In this document: positions 22,271 to 32,306 of the stretch, piece by piece
Numbering within the stretch: position 1 is the stretch's first letter
Layout: each line of letters opens with the position of its first letter
NCBI GenBank assembly: GCA_018816555.1
Contig: JAHIVT010000048.1
Coordinates: forward strand, 1-64,000
Origin: Pseudomonadota bacterium
Lineage (GTDB): Bacteria > Desulfobacterota > Desulfobulbia > Desulfobulbales > SURF-16
Length of the DNA: 64,000 nt
Direction: 5' to 3'
Translations under genes and position numbers: made by a program
Notes under the pieces: model-generated
The model's database searches: none
Seen by the model: only the letters and a program-made list of their open reading frames with translations
What the model was told of the DNA's origin: nothing

Positions 22271-25132
22271 TTAACGAGCATCGCATGGTGCGTCTTCGCG
22301 AATTCCCAGAGTTGCGGCTTTCCGGCGCACTCCCACCTCCTGGATGAGATTGGCCACGAGTCCAGTCCAGCCAGTCTGATGACTTGCCCCAAGGCCGGCT
22401 CCGGCATAGCGGTCCGCATCGTCACCCGCATGGAAATACTCGTAGAAGAGCAGATAGTCATTCCAGTTCGGATCATTCTGGAATATCTCCACTTCGCCAA
22501 AGACCGGCCGTTTCATGGTGTTGGGATCACGCAGAAAAATTTGAATGAGTCTCAGAGACAGGGCATCCGCGATCTCGTTTAAGGTCATGGAACTACCCGA
22601 GCCGGTCGGATATTCCACCTTGAAACCTTCACCCAGGTATTGACCGAACTTGTGCAACGACTGGACGATGAGATAGTTCATCGGCATCCAGACCGGACCG
22701 CGCCAGTTCGAGTTGCCGCCCATGAGTTTGACAAAATTGGACTCGGCAGGTTCATACCGGATCTCTAAATTGTTGCCGTTGTCCAGGGTAACATGTGGGT
22801 GGGAGAGGTGATATTTGGATAAGGCTCTGATCCCGAAGGGGCTCAAAAATTCATCCGTATTGAGCATGCGCTGCAGGATAAACCCGAGCTTGGTCTTGTC
22901 CACTAATGAAATCGTGCCGCTGAACGTTGCCGGGGCCGTATCCCCGGTCACCTGGCGCAGCAGGTCGTCAAGGTTGATGTGGGCATTGTCATCGGTCACA
23001 TCACGGCGGTTCCTTTTAAACCAGCGCAGGAACCCGTAGAGATCATAAAATGAGTCCGGATCCGTGACTTTTTGCGAAATCTGTTCAATGGCAAAGAGAG
23101 GTACGAGGCCAACCATGGAATAGACCCGCAACCGGCCATACTTATTGGCGCAGTCCATGAAAAAATTATTCTGCTCATCCCAGAGCCCGTCTGCTGCGAG
23201 CTTATTCATGGCATCACAGATAAACATGAAGTGCTCCAGGTATTTACGCAGGGAATCCTTATACTGAAAGGCGGCCGCACCAGCTTTGCTTGCCTTGTTT
23301 TCACTCTGTTCAGTCGACTTGACTGCCACGAGTTCGTCAGCAATCTTGATCATGTTGAGGCAGAACATTGCCATCCAGGCGGTTCCATCCGCCTGCTCTA
23401 TGACATTGCCATCCGGGTCCTTGTCAATAATCCGGATGTTGTCCAGCCCCAGGAAGCCCCCTTCAAAAATGTTGTTTTCCTGTTTGTCCACCCTGTTGAC
23501 CCACCAGGTAAAATTCATATTGAGCTTGTTGAAGACCCGTTCCAGAAAGAGAGTATCTCCCTGGCCAAGCATCTCTTTTTCGCGCTCGTAAACCTGCCAG
23601 GCTGCCCAGGCATGCACAGGAGGGTTGATGTTGCAGAAATCCCATTCATAGGCAGGGATCTGGCCATTGGGATGCTGATACCATTCCATCACCAGCAATT
23701 CCAGTTGGTGCTTGGCAAACTCCGGGTCAATGATCGCCAGGGTGGTGGTATGGAACGCCAGGTCCCAGGCCGCGAACCAGGGGTATTCCCATTTGTCCGG
23801 CATGGAAAGCACATCCTTTGCATACATGTGGGGCCAGCGGTTCATCATTTTGTCGTATTGGTGTTCGGCGGAGGGTGACATCGTATCGCCGTGCAGCCAG
23901 CGATAGACCACGAGATGATAAAGCTGCTTGCCCCACAGCATGCCGGCAAAGGCCTGACGCTGCACCAGATACATGTCCTGCTCCTCGGCATCCTTGGTTC
24001 GATCAAACGGGCAGATGGCATCATAGAATTGATCGGCCTCCTGCAGTCGGCGCTGAAATATCCGGCTGAACTCCACGCTGAACGGCTCAGCCAACGTCTG
24101 ATCGGACAGACGCAACAAAACAGTCGCCGTGCCGTTCGGCCCGAGTTGCAACAGGTAATGAGGGGCTGCCTTGGTGCCGGTCTTGTCTGGATTTACCGTT
24201 GACTTGGCCCCATTGGAGACAATGTGGTCGTTAATCCCATCCTTGACATACAATGACTGATTGCCGCCCCATCCAAAGCGTTCGAAATTGGTTTCATTTT
24301 CCGTAAACAAAACATTGTCGCAGGCCTGGCAGTACAGCCACCGTTGAGGGAGAAGAACGACATTCTTGTTCGTGAGCGGGTCCGTGACCGTCACATCCGA
24401 AACCGCGATGACCTTCTCGCCATTAACGCAATCCCCCTGGAGCTGCAAGGACGGCTTGTGGATGCTCGAGTCGCCCCAGGACCAGGTATTACGAAACCAT
24501 AAAGTGGGCAGTAGATGCAGGGCCCTGGCCTCATTGCCCCGGTTGCACACCGTGATGCGAATCAGAATATCCTCAGCCTTATTCTTGGCGTATTCAACAA
24601 ACACATCAAAATAGCGCCCCTGATCCAGGGCGCCGGTATTGATAAGTTCGTATTCCAGCGGGTTCATGGAATAACTTTTGTTTACCAGCTCGGCGTAAGG
24701 ATATTCGTAGGGGTACTTATAGAGGTATTTCATGTAGGAATGGGTCGGAGTGTTATCCAGGTAGAAATAGTATTCCTTTACATCCTCGCCATGGTTGCCC
24801 TCGCTGTTGGTCAGCCCGAACAGACGTTCCTTGATGATCGGGTCCTTGCCGTTCCACATGGCCACAGCAAAGCACAGGAATTGCTGGAGATCGGAAAGCC
24901 CGGCAATGCCGTCCTCTCCCCAGCGGTAAGCCCGGGACCTAGCCTGATCGTGGACGAAATCACTCCAGGCATTACTGTGTTCCTTGTAACATTCACGAAC
25001 CGTGCCCCACTGACGTTCACTCAAGTATGGGCCCCAGTGCCGCCAAGTCTCGATAACGTTTGGCGCAGCAAGACGCTTACGTTCCTCGGTGCTTTGAATT
25101 TTTCCGGTCTGATAATAGCCTCGAAACGTCAT
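22271..25132 (-). CDS. GH63/MGH1-like glycoside hydrolase (glucosidase)
   Basis: A 953-aa protein resembling bacterial GH63 (mannosyl-oligosaccharide glucosidase-like, MGH1-type) enzymes with an (alpha/alpha)6 barrel. Family-like stretches include YRWGEDGIAG near the N-terminus, PDKWEYPWFAAWDLAFH in the middle, EGGFLGLDNIRIIDK, and NWRGPVWMPMNYLIV near residue 800. No signal peptide is seen, so it should act in the cytoplasm, probably releasing glucose from alpha-glucosides or compatible-solute glycosides; the substrate is not known. GGAGGG precedes the ATG. It lies 36 bp after the debranching enzyme gene on the same strand, suggesting an operon. Confidence 0.83.
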   Translation of the reverse strand: MTFRGYYQTGKIQSTEERKRLAAPNVIETWRHWGPYLSERQWGTVRECYKEHSNAWSDFVHDQARSRAYRWGEDGIAGLSDLQQFLCFAVAMWNGKDPIIKERLFGLTNSEGNHGEDVKEYYFYLDNTPTHSYMKYLYKYPYEYPYAELVNKSYSMNPLEYELINTGALDQGRYFDVFVEYAKNKAEDILIRITVCNRGNEARALHLLPTLWFRNTWSWGDSSIHKPSLQLQGDCVNGEKVIAVSDVTVTDPLTNKNVVLLPQRWLYCQACDNVLFTENETNFERFGWGGNQSLYVKDGINDHIVSNGAKSTVNPDKTGTKAAPHYLLQLGPNGTATVLLRLSDQTLAEPFSVEFSRIFQRRLQEADQFYDAICPFDRTKDAEEQDMYLVQRQAFAGMLWGKQLYHLVVYRWLHGDTMSPSAEHQYDKMMNRWPHMYAKDVLSMPDKWEYPWFAAWDLAFHTTTLAIIDPEFAKHQLELLVMEWYQHPNGQIPAYEWDFCNINPPVHAWAAWQVYEREKEMLGQGDTLFLERVFNKLNMNFTWWVNRVDKQENNIFEGGFLGLDNIRIIDKDPDGNVIEQADGTAWMAMFCLNMIKIADELVAVKSTEQSENKASKAGAAAFQYKDSLRKYLEHFMFICDAMNKLAADGLWDEQNNFFMDCANKYGRLRVYSMVGLVPLFAIEQISQKVTDPDSFYDLYGFLRWFKRNRRDVTDDNAHINLDDLLRQVTGDTAPATFSGTISLVDKTKLGFILQRMLNTDEFLSPFGIRALSKYHLSHPHVTLDNGNNLEIRYEPAESNFVKLMGGNSNWRGPVWMPMNYLIVQSLHKFGQYLGEGFKVEYPTGSGSSMTLNEIADALSLRLIQIFLRDPNTMKRPVFGEVEIFQNDPNWNDYLLFYEYFHAGDDADRYAGAGLGASHQTGWTGLVANLIQEVGVRRKAATLGIREDAPCDAR

Positions 25133-25167
25133 AACCCGGCCCTCCCTTCATTTATTTTTTTGCCAAA

Positions 25168-27495
25168 TCACTTCTCAATTAAAATCAGCACGCTCCGCTC
25201 ATGCATGATATACGAGCGCTCCAGCATGGTGGTCCCATTTTCAAAGTTGCCCAGGCCTTCCATCCAGTCTGCCGTATCCACCATGCGAAACCACCGCCTT
25301 CCAGCCAGGTTTTCCGGCATAACGATCGATTCATCATGGTCACTACGGTTATATGCCACATAAATGGAAGCCACCCCGGTGGTATTGAGAAACGCCTGGT
25401 TATCCACCCTAAAGCCGAGAAAATGGATGTTTGGATCACCCCATTCTCCGCCGGCCAACTCCGATCCATCCCGTCGAAACCATGCGATATCCTTGAGTCC
25501 GGCCTGATTCATGTCTGATCCGGTGAAATAACGGTCCGGCCGCAACGACGGATGGAGGTGACGGAACCGGATCAGGTTCCGGGCAAACTCAAAGATCCGT
25601 ATGTCGTCGTAACGTCGCATCTCGCCGAGGAGCGCCTCGTCATTGGTCTGAATGGCCAGGGCATATTGATTGAAATGCACCCAGTCGAGATAGACGCTCG
25701 CATCATCGACAGCCACGACGTTATCCCGGCCGTTCAGGGTGCGGAAGAGTTCATCCCCGAAGCAAAACATCGGCGTACCGGCAGCGACCATGAGGATAGC
25801 AAAGGCATTGCGCACCGCCTGACGCTGGGACGCGTCATTGCTCCCATGATCCCAGGCATCCTGCATGTTGGTATAGGAAAACACATCGCGCAAGGTGTAG
25901 CCGTCATGGGAGGAGATGTAGTTGATGGAGAGATACGGCCGGGGATCGCGCCGTACCCCTTTGTTGAGAAATTGCTGGGCCGAGCCGGCAAACCCGTTGG
26001 CAATCGAGGCAGGCGGAATTGGCACAACATGAAGCTTGTTTTCCACCTGGCGGAAGGTGTTCCTGAATACATCATTCCACTCGGCCCAGCCATCGGGGAA
26101 ATTGCCGAGCTGATAGGTGCCGTCGCCGACAGCCCACGGCTCGGCAATGAGGTCCACGCCGACAAGGGTCTGAGGATCGCGTACAGGCAATTCCGTTCCC
26201 ATCCGGTTCAAGACATTTTTCGGATCTGTACTGTTGAACTCAAAACCGCCATCATACCGGGCATTGCCAAGCACCGGCGCCAGATCGAAGCGGAACCCGT
26301 CCACCCCCATTTCAGCGGACCAGTACTGTAAGGAATCAAGAATAAAGCCTCGGACCATGTCATTTGCCACATTAAGACTGCCGCCGCAAGCGGAATTGTC
26401 CTGGTACCGCCGGTTGGTTCCGCTATCAAGATCCTGGCGGCTGCGCAAGGTGTAATAGGATGCATTGTCAAGACCGCGGAAGCTAAGGAGACAAGCCCGG
26501 TCGGCAAACTGCATGGAGTCATCCTGCCGTGAATCACCAAAATCCGTGGCCCGCTTCAGGAGTCCTTCGCCGGTGTGGTTGTAAACCACATCAAGAAACA
26601 CCTTGATGCCCATGCTATGAAAAGCCCGCACCATCTCCTTGAACTCGCGGGTCGGCCCACCTGGCGTTTTGTCTAAAGAATACCGCCGATTCGGGGCAAA
26701 GTACCCCAAGGTCATATACCCCCAGTGATTATCGCCGCGGGGATCGCCGTCATCATTCTGCTCACTGGCAAAATGGTGGACCGGCAGGAATTCCACTGCA
26801 GTCACCCCCAGGTCCTGCAGAAATTTGGCCTTCATTCCCGCACCTTTATAGGTACCGCGACAGTCCTCCGGAATGGAGGAATCAAGCATCGTCAAGCCAC
26901 GGACATGCGCTTCATAAATAATATCGTCTTTCAGTGAACGTTTTGGCTTGCTGCCGAAAGTGGTACGATCTTTCTTAAGGACAAACACGCTTTTCGGCGC
27001 AATCCGGGCTGTGTCTATTTGGCGGAATCCTGGTCCGGAATAATAGTTGTCCCGGTACTCATTGGGATCAATCTCGGAAAGACGGGGATACGGGTCATGA
27101 CTGATCTCCCTGCCATAGGGATCGAGCAGCAATTTGTTTGGATTAAATCGGTTGCCCTGATCATCCACATCAGAAAGAAAACCGACCTCAGTCCCCTTTT
27201 TCCATGACTGCTCATGGACCCAGTTTGGTCCCCAGGCTCGGAAACCATAGTAGACCGCGGTGTCAAGCCCCTTGGCCCGCAGTTTCGCCCAGGAAATTTC
27301 CAAGACCCAAGTGTCCCCTTGCTCCCGGCTCATGGGGAGCCGTTCGACCTCGTCCGCATCTTGCGGCTGGGAAAAGAAGCAGATTTCCAGATGGGTGGCG
27401 TTTTTGGAATAGACCCGGAAGGTCAGAGTTTTTGAACGGGCTTTGTAATACGCGCCCAAGGTGAAATTTTGACTTTTTGGCAAGGGTGACGGCAT
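25168..27495 (-). CDS. Glycogen debranching enzyme (isoamylase type, GlgX/TreX-like)
   Basis: A 775-aa GH13 isoamylase-type enzyme that cleaves alpha-1,6 branches of glycogen or maltodextrin. An N-terminal CBM48-like domain (YSKNATHLEICFF) precedes the catalytic barrel with the four GH13 regions: DVVYNHTGEG, GFRFDLAP (nucleophile Asp), DLIAEPW (acid Glu) and INYISSHDGYT. AGGAGG is 5 nt before the ATG. No signal peptide, so cytoplasmic. Together with the downstream GH63 enzyme it forms a two-gene carbohydrate module, probably for mobilising stored glycogen or an alpha-glucan. No glycogen synthase or phosphorylase lies in the window. Confidence 0.88.
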   Translation of the reverse strand: MPSPLPKSQNFTLGAYYKARSKTLTFRVYSKNATHLEICFFSQPQDADEVERLPMSREQGDTWVLEISWAKLRAKGLDTAVYYGFRAWGPNWVHEQSWKKGTEVGFLSDVDDQGNRFNPNKLLLDPYGREISHDPYPRLSEIDPNEYRDNYYSGPGFRQIDTARIAPKSVFVLKKDRTTFGSKPKRSLKDDIIYEAHVRGLTMLDSSIPEDCRGTYKGAGMKAKFLQDLGVTAVEFLPVHHFASEQNDDGDPRGDNHWGYMTLGYFAPNRRYSLDKTPGGPTREFKEMVRAFHSMGIKVFLDVVYNHTGEGLLKRATDFGDSRQDDSMQFADRACLLSFRGLDNASYYTLRSRQDLDSGTNRRYQDNSACGGSLNVANDMVRGFILDSLQYWSAEMGVDGFRFDLAPVLGNARYDGGFEFNSTDPKNVLNRMGTELPVRDPQTLVGVDLIAEPWAVGDGTYQLGNFPDGWAEWNDVFRNTFRQVENKLHVVPIPPASIANGFAGSAQQFLNKGVRRDPRPYLSINYISSHDGYTLRDVFSYTNMQDAWDHGSNDASQRQAVRNAFAILMVAAGTPMFCFGDELFRTLNGRDNVVAVDDASVYLDWVHFNQYALAIQTNDEALLGEMRRYDDIRIFEFARNLIRFRHLHPSLRPDRYFTGSDMNQAGLKDIAWFRRDGSELAGGEWGDPNIHFLGFRVDNQAFLNTTGVASIYVAYNRSDHDESIVMPENLAGRRWFRMVDTADWMEGLGNFENGTTMLERSYIMHERSVLILIEK

Positions 27496-28093
27496 AAGGG
27501 GCCTCCTGTGCGAATTAATATGGCTCTTATTTTAAGTACTTAAGGCACTCTTCTCGAAACGCAATCAGGGTAGCAAGGTAATATCTGCCGAGATCAGGTT
27601 GTCTGAAGCTGCGATAAGTCGTCTTGTACAAAAGCGAGAAGGCAAACTCATCGCATAAATTGCTAAATGGGTTTCACCTCTTCCTTAAAAAATACTGGGG
27701 GGATATTTTTTGGACACACGGCATCTAAAAAGAGACGATGATGATTTTAAAAAAAAAGGGGGAAGTTTACCCAAATTGGCGAAGCCGATGCCGCCGGCTT
27801 AAACTCTTGCCTGAAGACTCCGCCAGACAGTGGATATTCACTGCGGTAAAGCCAATATGCAAAACAGATCCCTTTGCGTCCCCATCTTGCGGGGGGGGGG
27901 GTAGCTATATCTGTACGACATCCTAACAAATTGCTACAACTAAATTTAATGTTTGTAAATGTGGCAAATTGCCGCATTAAAACTGACACGATAACGGTAT
28001 CCACCTAATAGAGAGCCGCTTTTTTTGTGGGTGGGGTGGGGTTTAAAATATCCCCTACTGGTTAAACAGCGGTTGGACAAAATGACCAGACTG
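27496..28093. other. Intergenic region with an 11-G tract, no recognised gene
   Basis: About 600 bp between the debranching enzyme gene and the tRNA terminator. It holds an uninterrupted run of eleven G at 27891-27901, runs of A, and low-complexity T/G stretches near 28019-28043. No convincing ribosome binding site or protein was found. The promoter of the debranching-enzyme gene must lie here, but I could not assign it. Confidence 0.4.
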
Positions 28094-28130
28094 AAAAAAA
28101 AGGGGCTCCGGATAAAAGCCGAAACCCCCT
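28094..28130 (-). terminator. Terminator downstream of tRNA-Leu
   Basis: On the minus strand a GGGGGTTTCGG / CCGGAGCCCC hairpin is followed by eight U (28094-28101). It begins about 10 nt after the tRNA 3' end. Confidence 0.8.
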
Positions 28131-28139
28131 TCATACTTT

Positions 28140-28227
28140 TGGTGCCCGGAGCGAGAATCGAACTCGCACAGCAACAAGTGCCGAGGGATTTTAAGTCCCT
28201 TGCGTCTACCAGTTCCGCCATCCGGGC
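28140..28227 (-). tRNA. tRNA-Leu (anticodon TAA)
   Basis: An 88-nt class II tRNA on the minus strand with encoded CCA. The acceptor arms GCCCGGA and TCCGGGC pair. The D-arm is GGCGGAACTGGTAGACGC, the anticodon stem AGGGA/TCCCT carries the loop CTTAAAA (anticodon TAA), a long variable arm CGGCACTTGTTGCTGTG follows, and the T-loop is GTTCGATTC. It matches the common bacterial tRNA-Leu(UAA) almost base for base. Confidence 0.96.
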
Positions 28228-28295
28228 ATTATTTTGAATTTTGCTTTTTTAGCATATTGCAGACATGTTGGCAAGCGGCAAATGCTGGAGATAAA

Positions 28296-29426
28296 TTACT
28301 GAAACTTCCCCAGGACTGACCAGAGAACACCGGCGGCAATGGCGGAGCCGATGACACCGGCCACGTTGGGTGCCATGGCATGCATGAGCAGGAAATTGCC
28401 GGGATCTTCCTTCTGCCCCACAGCCTGCACCACCCTGGCGGAATCAGGCACTGCCGAGACGCCGGCAGCTCCGATCAGGGGGTTGATTTTTTCCTTGAGA
28501 AAAAGGTTCATGATCTTGGCAAAGATTACGCCGCCGGCGGTGGCCACCACAAATGACAGGGCGCCGAGGATGAAAATGAGAATCGACTGCGGGGTCAGGA
28601 AGGTCTGGGCCTGGGTGGAAGCGCCCACGGTAAAGCCGAGCAGGATGGTGACGATATCAATCAGGGCATTGCGGGCTGAATTGGCCAACCGGTCGGTCAC
28701 CGTGCTTTCTTTGAGGAGATTGCCGAAGAACAGCATACCCAGCAGGGTGATAGCGCCCGGGGCAATGAGGGTGCAGATGAGAAAGGCGACAATGGGAAAG
28801 ATGATCCTTTCCTTTCTGCTGACCTTGCGAGGCGCTTTCATGCGGATGCGGCGTTCTTCCTTGGTGGTGAGCAGGTACATGACCGGCGGCTGGATGACCG
28901 GCACCAGGGCCATGTAGGAGTATGCGGCAATGGCGATGGGACCCAGGAGTTCCGGTGCGATCATGGAGGCGAGAAAGATCGCCGTGGGCCCGTCCGCACC
29001 GCCGATGATGCCGATGGCCCCGGCCTGTTTCAGGGAAAAGCCCAGATAAAGCGAACCGAGAAAGGTAAGGAAAACACCGAGCTGCGCCGCCGCCCCCAGC
29101 AGAATGAGTTTGGGATTTGACAGCATGGTGGAAAAATCGGTCATGGCCCCGATGCCCAGAAAGATAAGGGGCGGGTAGATGCCCTTGGTAACCCCGAAGT
29201 AGAGATAGGAGAGAACGCTGCCTTCCGAGTAGACCCCCAGGGGCATGCCGGCAATGGGCGGAATGTTGCCGACAATGATGCCGAAACCGATGGGTACCAG
29301 CAGCAGGGGTTCGTAATCCTTGGTCACGGCCAGGTAAATGAAAACAACACCGACCAGGATCATCACCAGATTACCCCACTCCAGATGGGCAATGGCCGTG
29401 TTGTTGAAAAAACTCGTAAAATCCAT
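28296..29426 (-). CDS. Sodium ion-translocating decarboxylase, beta subunit
   Basis: A 376-aa integral membrane protein of the OadB/GcdB/MmdB family with about ten hydrophobic segments. Conserved stretches include LIFLGIGAMTDF, GIIGGADGPTAIFL (a polar reentrant segment with the Asp needed for decarboxylation and Na+ transport in the family) and GAAGVSAVPDSARV. It decarboxylates carboxybiotin and couples this to Na+ export. It ends the propionate operon, whose carboxyltransferase subunit points to methylmalonyl-CoA as substrate. Working in reverse it could use an ion gradient to drive carboxylation of propionyl-CoA. Confidence 0.93.
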   Translation of the reverse strand: MDFTSFFNNTAIAHLEWGNLVMILVGVVFIYLAVTKDYEPLLLVPIGFGIIVGNIPPIAGMPLGVYSEGSVLSYLYFGVTKGIYPPLIFLGIGAMTDFSTMLSNPKLILLGAAAQLGVFLTFLGSLYLGFSLKQAGAIGIIGGADGPTAIFLASMIAPELLGPIAIAAYSYMALVPVIQPPVMYLLTTKEERRIRMKAPRKVSRKERIIFPIVAFLICTLIAPGAITLLGMLFFGNLLKESTVTDRLANSARNALIDIVTILLGFTVGASTQAQTFLTPQSILIFILGALSFVVATAGGVIFAKIMNLFLKEKINPLIGAAGVSAVPDSARVVQAVGQKEDPGNFLLMHAMAPNVAGVIGSAIAAGVLWSVLGKFQ

Positions 29427-29437
29427 GTCAACGAACC

Positions 29438-29878
29438 TCAGACGATGATGATGAGTTTCTGGTCATGGTTGACGGCGTCACCTTCTGAAACGAGAATCTT
29501 TTTCACCACCCCGGCCCACTCCGCCGTGATGATGTTTTCCAGTTTCATGGCCTCCAGCACCAGCAGTTTCTGGCCGACCAGCACCTTGTCCCCTTCTGCT
29601 ACGGCAAGCTCAAGGATGTGGCCCGGCAGGGGCGAACAGATACAGCCTTCCGTGTCATTTCTGGGTGGAGCGGTGGTTGCGACTTTGCTGATCAGCGGAC
29701 CGGCTGTTTCAGGCTGAAATGCCTTTTCGCTAAGGTGCGGAACCGCCATGTTCAGGATCTTATTGACGGTGACAATGTGCTCGACGCCGTTTACATCAAC
29801 CGTGACAGTCTCTTCCGTGATCTGTTTGATCATCACTTCATAATCATTGCCGTTGATCGATAAATTATACATGCGCAT
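29438..29878 (-). CDS. Biotin/lipoyl carrier subunit of the decarboxylase
   Basis: A 146-aa protein. Residues about 75-146 form a biotinyl domain with the biotinylated Lys in LVLEAMKLEN (family form EAMKM) and the usual VxVGQ segment before it. The N-terminal half (MYNLSINGNDYEV) is the small domain seen in MmdC and OadA-type carriers, followed by a short Pro-rich linker. It shuttles CO2 between the carboxyltransferase and the membrane beta subunit. Confidence 0.92.
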   Translation of the reverse strand: MRMYNLSINGNDYEVMIKQITEETVTVDVNGVEHIVTVNKILNMAVPHLSEKAFQPETAGPLISKVATTAPPRNDTEGCICSPLPGHILELAVAEGDKVLVGQKLLVLEAMKLENIITAEWAGVVKKILVSEGDAVNHDQKLIIIV

Positions 29879-29927
29879 GAGGTATCTGTTGCCGTTTCAG
29901 GTTGAGATTTGGGGATTTTACCATAGC

Positions 29928-30332
29928 CTAACGATGGGGAAAGACACGGCGGGTAACATGGGTTCGCTGGGCCATGCCCTGCACACGTCCGGAAATCAGC
30001 CAGGGTGATTCCACGTCACCGTGGCTTTTCCAGGTAATTTTCTGATTTTCCTCCGGGAAATTCTGATCAAGATAAAAGGCCGTTGCGATGGCCATGAGAA
30101 TTTCCTTTTCCTGGTCGATAGTCTGCTGCTCCGCCAGCTTGTCGGCAGCATCAGTGGGGCGTGCCGGCCTTTTCCCCAAACGTTTAAGCAGCCACGGCAG
30201 GGAAACGATATAGAGGCTGATAATGATCAACCCGACAAAAACCAGCAGCATGCCGATAATGCTGAAGGTAACGGCATTAAAATCGCCGGCAAAGAGATTG
30301 GCGACCCCCATATGGTCAAATGAAAAGTTCAT
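29928..30332 (-). CDS. OadG-like membrane subunit of the decarboxylase
   Basis: A 134-aa protein with one N-terminal membrane helix (FSIIGMLLVFVGLIIISLYI, about 22-42) and a hydrophilic C-terminal tail. The topology fits the OadG/MmdD gamma or delta subunits, which hold the carboxyltransferase on the beta subunit. Sequence conservation in this family is low, so the call rests on topology and on its position between the carboxyltransferase and the biotin carrier genes. Confidence 0.8.
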   Translation of the reverse strand: MNFSFDHMGVANLFAGDFNAVTFSIIGMLLVFVGLIIISLYIVSLPWLLKRLGKRPARPTDAADKLAEQQTIDQEKEILMAIATAFYLDQNFPEENQKITWKSHGDVESPWLISGRVQGMAQRTHVTRRVFPHR

Positions 30333-30336
30333 GCGT

Positions 30337-31887
30337 TTACAGGGGAATATTGCCGTGTTTTTTCATGGGGTTGGTATCGCGTTTATTTTTCAGCATGCCC
30401 AGGGCCTTGATGATGCGGAACCGGGTGCGGGCCGGCTCGATGATGTCATCCACATAGCCCCGCTTTGCAGCCACATAGGGGTTGGCCACGGTTTCGGCAT
30501 ATTCCAGTTCCCGTTGAGCCAGAAACGCCTCGGGATTTTTCGCGCTTTTCGCCTCACGGCCGTAGAGCACCTCAACCGCTCCCTTGGCACCCATCACAGC
30601 GATCTCGGCCGTGGGCCAGGCATAATTCACATCGCCACGCAGATGCTTGGACGACATGACGCAATAGGCCCCGCCATATGCCTTGCGGGTGATGACCGTG
30701 ACCTTGGGCACCGTGGCCTCGGCAAAGGCATAGAGGATTTTTGCCCCGTTTCTGATGACACCGTTATACTCCTGGTTGGTGCCCGGCAGAAAACCAGGAA
30801 CATCAACAAAGGTGACGATGGGGATGTTGAAACAATCGCAGAAACGGACAAAACGGGCTGCCTTGATGGACGAGTCGATGTCCAGCACGCCGGACAGATA
30901 GCAGGGCTGGTTGGCGACAATGCCCACGCTGCTGCCGTTATACCGGGCAAAACCGATGATAATATTGGGGGCAAAAAACTCCTTAACCTCCAGAAACCTG
31001 GCATTATCAACCGTACGCAGAATGACCTGCTTCATGTCATAGGCCGCATTGGGGTTGTCCGGAATAATCTGGTTAAGAAATTCATCGCGGCGTTCCGGCT
31101 TGTCACTGGTAGGTACATAGGGAGGGTTTTCCACATTATTCTGGGGCAGATAGGAGAGCAACTCCTGTACATAGTGGATGGCATCGGAACCGCTTTCCGC
31201 CGCATAATCTGCAACCCCGCTTTTGGTGGCATGCATCATGGCGCCGCCGAGCTGTTCAACCGTCACATCCTCATGGGTAACGGATTTCACCACCTTGGGG
31301 CCGGTAAGAAACATATAGCTGTTATTCTTGACCATGACGGCGAAATCGGTCAGGGCGGGAGAATAGACCGCCCCGCCGGCGCATGGGCCGAATATGGCTG
31401 AGATCTGCGGCACCACCCCGGAGGCCTTGACATTACGCAAAAAGATATCCGTATAGCCGGCCAGACTTTCGATCCCTTCCTGGATTCTGGCGCCGCCCGA
31501 ATCATTGAGGCCGATAACCGGCGCGCCGTTGTTAATGGCAAGATCCATGATCTTGCAGATCTTTTCGGAAAAGGTCTCTGAGAGTGATCCGCCCAGCACG
31601 GTGAAATCCTGGGAAAAGACATAGACCAGCCGGCCGTCGATGGTGCCGTAGCCCGTCACCACCCCGTCGCCGGGAAACTGCTTGTCCGCCATGCCGAACT
31701 GCTGGCAGCGGTGGGACTTGAACATGTCGAATTCTTCAAAAGAGCCTTCATCGAGCAGCAGGTCAAGCCGTTCCCGGGCCGTCATCTTGCCCTGGGCATG
31801 TTGCCTGTCAATGCGTTCCTGACCGCCGCCGAGCCGTGCCTCGGCCCGCAGCTTCATGAGTTCGTCAAGTTTTTTCTGCATGGTCAC
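30337..31887 (-). CDS. Acyl-CoA carboxyltransferase subunit (methylmalonyl-CoA decarboxylase alpha)
   Basis: A 516-aa carboxyltransferase of the propionyl-CoA carboxylase beta / MmdA family. The paired crotonase folds show oxyanion-hole glycine motifs such as [13 protein letters not shown] and [13 protein letters not shown] in the first half and [15 protein letters not shown] with [12 protein letters not shown] in the second. It transfers the carboxyl of methylmalonyl-CoA to biotin. With the biotin carrier, OadG-like and beta subunits behind it, it forms a four-part ion-pumping methylmalonyl-CoA decarboxylase. Its ATG overlaps the stop of the epimerase gene. Confidence 0.93.
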   Translation of the reverse strand: MTMQKKLDELMKLRAEARLGGGQERIDRQHAQGKMTARERLDLLLDEGSFEEFDMFKSHRCQQFGMADKQFPGDGVVTGYGTIDGRLVYVFSQDFTVLGGSLSETFSEKICKIMDLAINNGAPVIGLNDSGGARIQEGIESLAGYTDIFLRNVKASGVVPQISAIFGPCAGGAVYSPALTDFAVMVKNNSYMFLTGPKVVKSVTHEDVTVEQLGGAMMHATKSGVADYAAESGSDAIHYVQELLSYLPQNNVENPPYVPTSDKPERRDEFLNQIIPDNPNAAYDMKQVILRTVDNARFLEVKEFFAPNIIIGFARYNGSSVGIVANQPCYLSGVLDIDSSIKAARFVRFCDCFNIPIVTFVDVPGFLPGTNQEYNGVIRNGAKILYAFAEATVPKVTVITRKAYGGAYCVMSSKHLRGDVNYAWPTAEIAVMGAKGAVEVLYGREAKSAKNPEAFLAQRELEYAETVANPYVAAKRGYVDDIIEPARTRFRIIKALGMLKNKRDTNPMKKHGNIPL

Positions 31888-32294
31888 ACCTTTATCCCTT
31901 TCGCGCAGAACTCGGTGAGCACGCCAAAAGAAGATTTGGGATGAAGAAAGGCAACCTGTTTGCCACCGGCCCCTTCAAAAGGCACCTCATGGATCAGGCG
32001 GCAGCCGCCCGTCCGGGCCTGGTCAAGCTGGCGGGTGATATCGTTGGTGCGAAAGGCAATATGGTGAATCCCCTCCCCTCTTTTTTCTAAAAAAGCGGCG
32101 ATGGGACTTTTTTCATCAGTGGGTTCGAGCAGCTCGATATGGACCTCGCCGACCCGGAAAAAGGCGGTTTTCACCATCTGGCTTTCGACAACCTCCTCCT
32201 TTTCGCAGGTAAGGCCAAGGGCCTGTTCATAATATTTCCTGGCCTCGGCAATGGATTTCACCGCAATACCGATATGATCAATTTTTTCCAGCAT
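31884..32294 (-). CDS. mce: Methylmalonyl-CoA epimerase
   Basis: A 136-aa vicinal-oxygen-chelate-fold protein. Metal ligands are the His of DHIGIAV at the N-terminus, HIELLEP, the His pair in GEGIHHIAF, and the terminal Glu in GVLTEF. It interconverts (R)- and (S)-methylmalonyl-CoA between the carboxyltransferase and mutase steps. I start at ATG 32294 (MLEKIDHIG) rather than an in-frame TTG three codons upstream. Confidence 0.92.
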   Translation of the reverse strand: MLEKIDHIGIAVKSIAEARKYYEQALGLTCEKEEVVESQMVKTAFFRVGEVHIELLEPTDEKSPIAAFLEKRGEGIHHIAFRTNDITRQLDQARTGGCRLIHEVPFEGAGGKQVAFLHPKSSFGVLTEFCAKGIKV

Positions 32295-32306
32295 GGTCAG
32301 CAAAGC

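Noticed and set aside
23072-23878. Long plus-strand frame of 268 codons opposite the GH63 gene
   Set aside because: It is antisense to a strongly supported enzyme gene, and its product shows no family features; the same holds for many other antisense frames in this GC-moderate window.
27747-28004. Open frame of 85 codons on the minus strand before the debranching-enzyme gene
   Set aside because: It runs through the 11-G tract, has no ribosome binding site and an unlikely composition.
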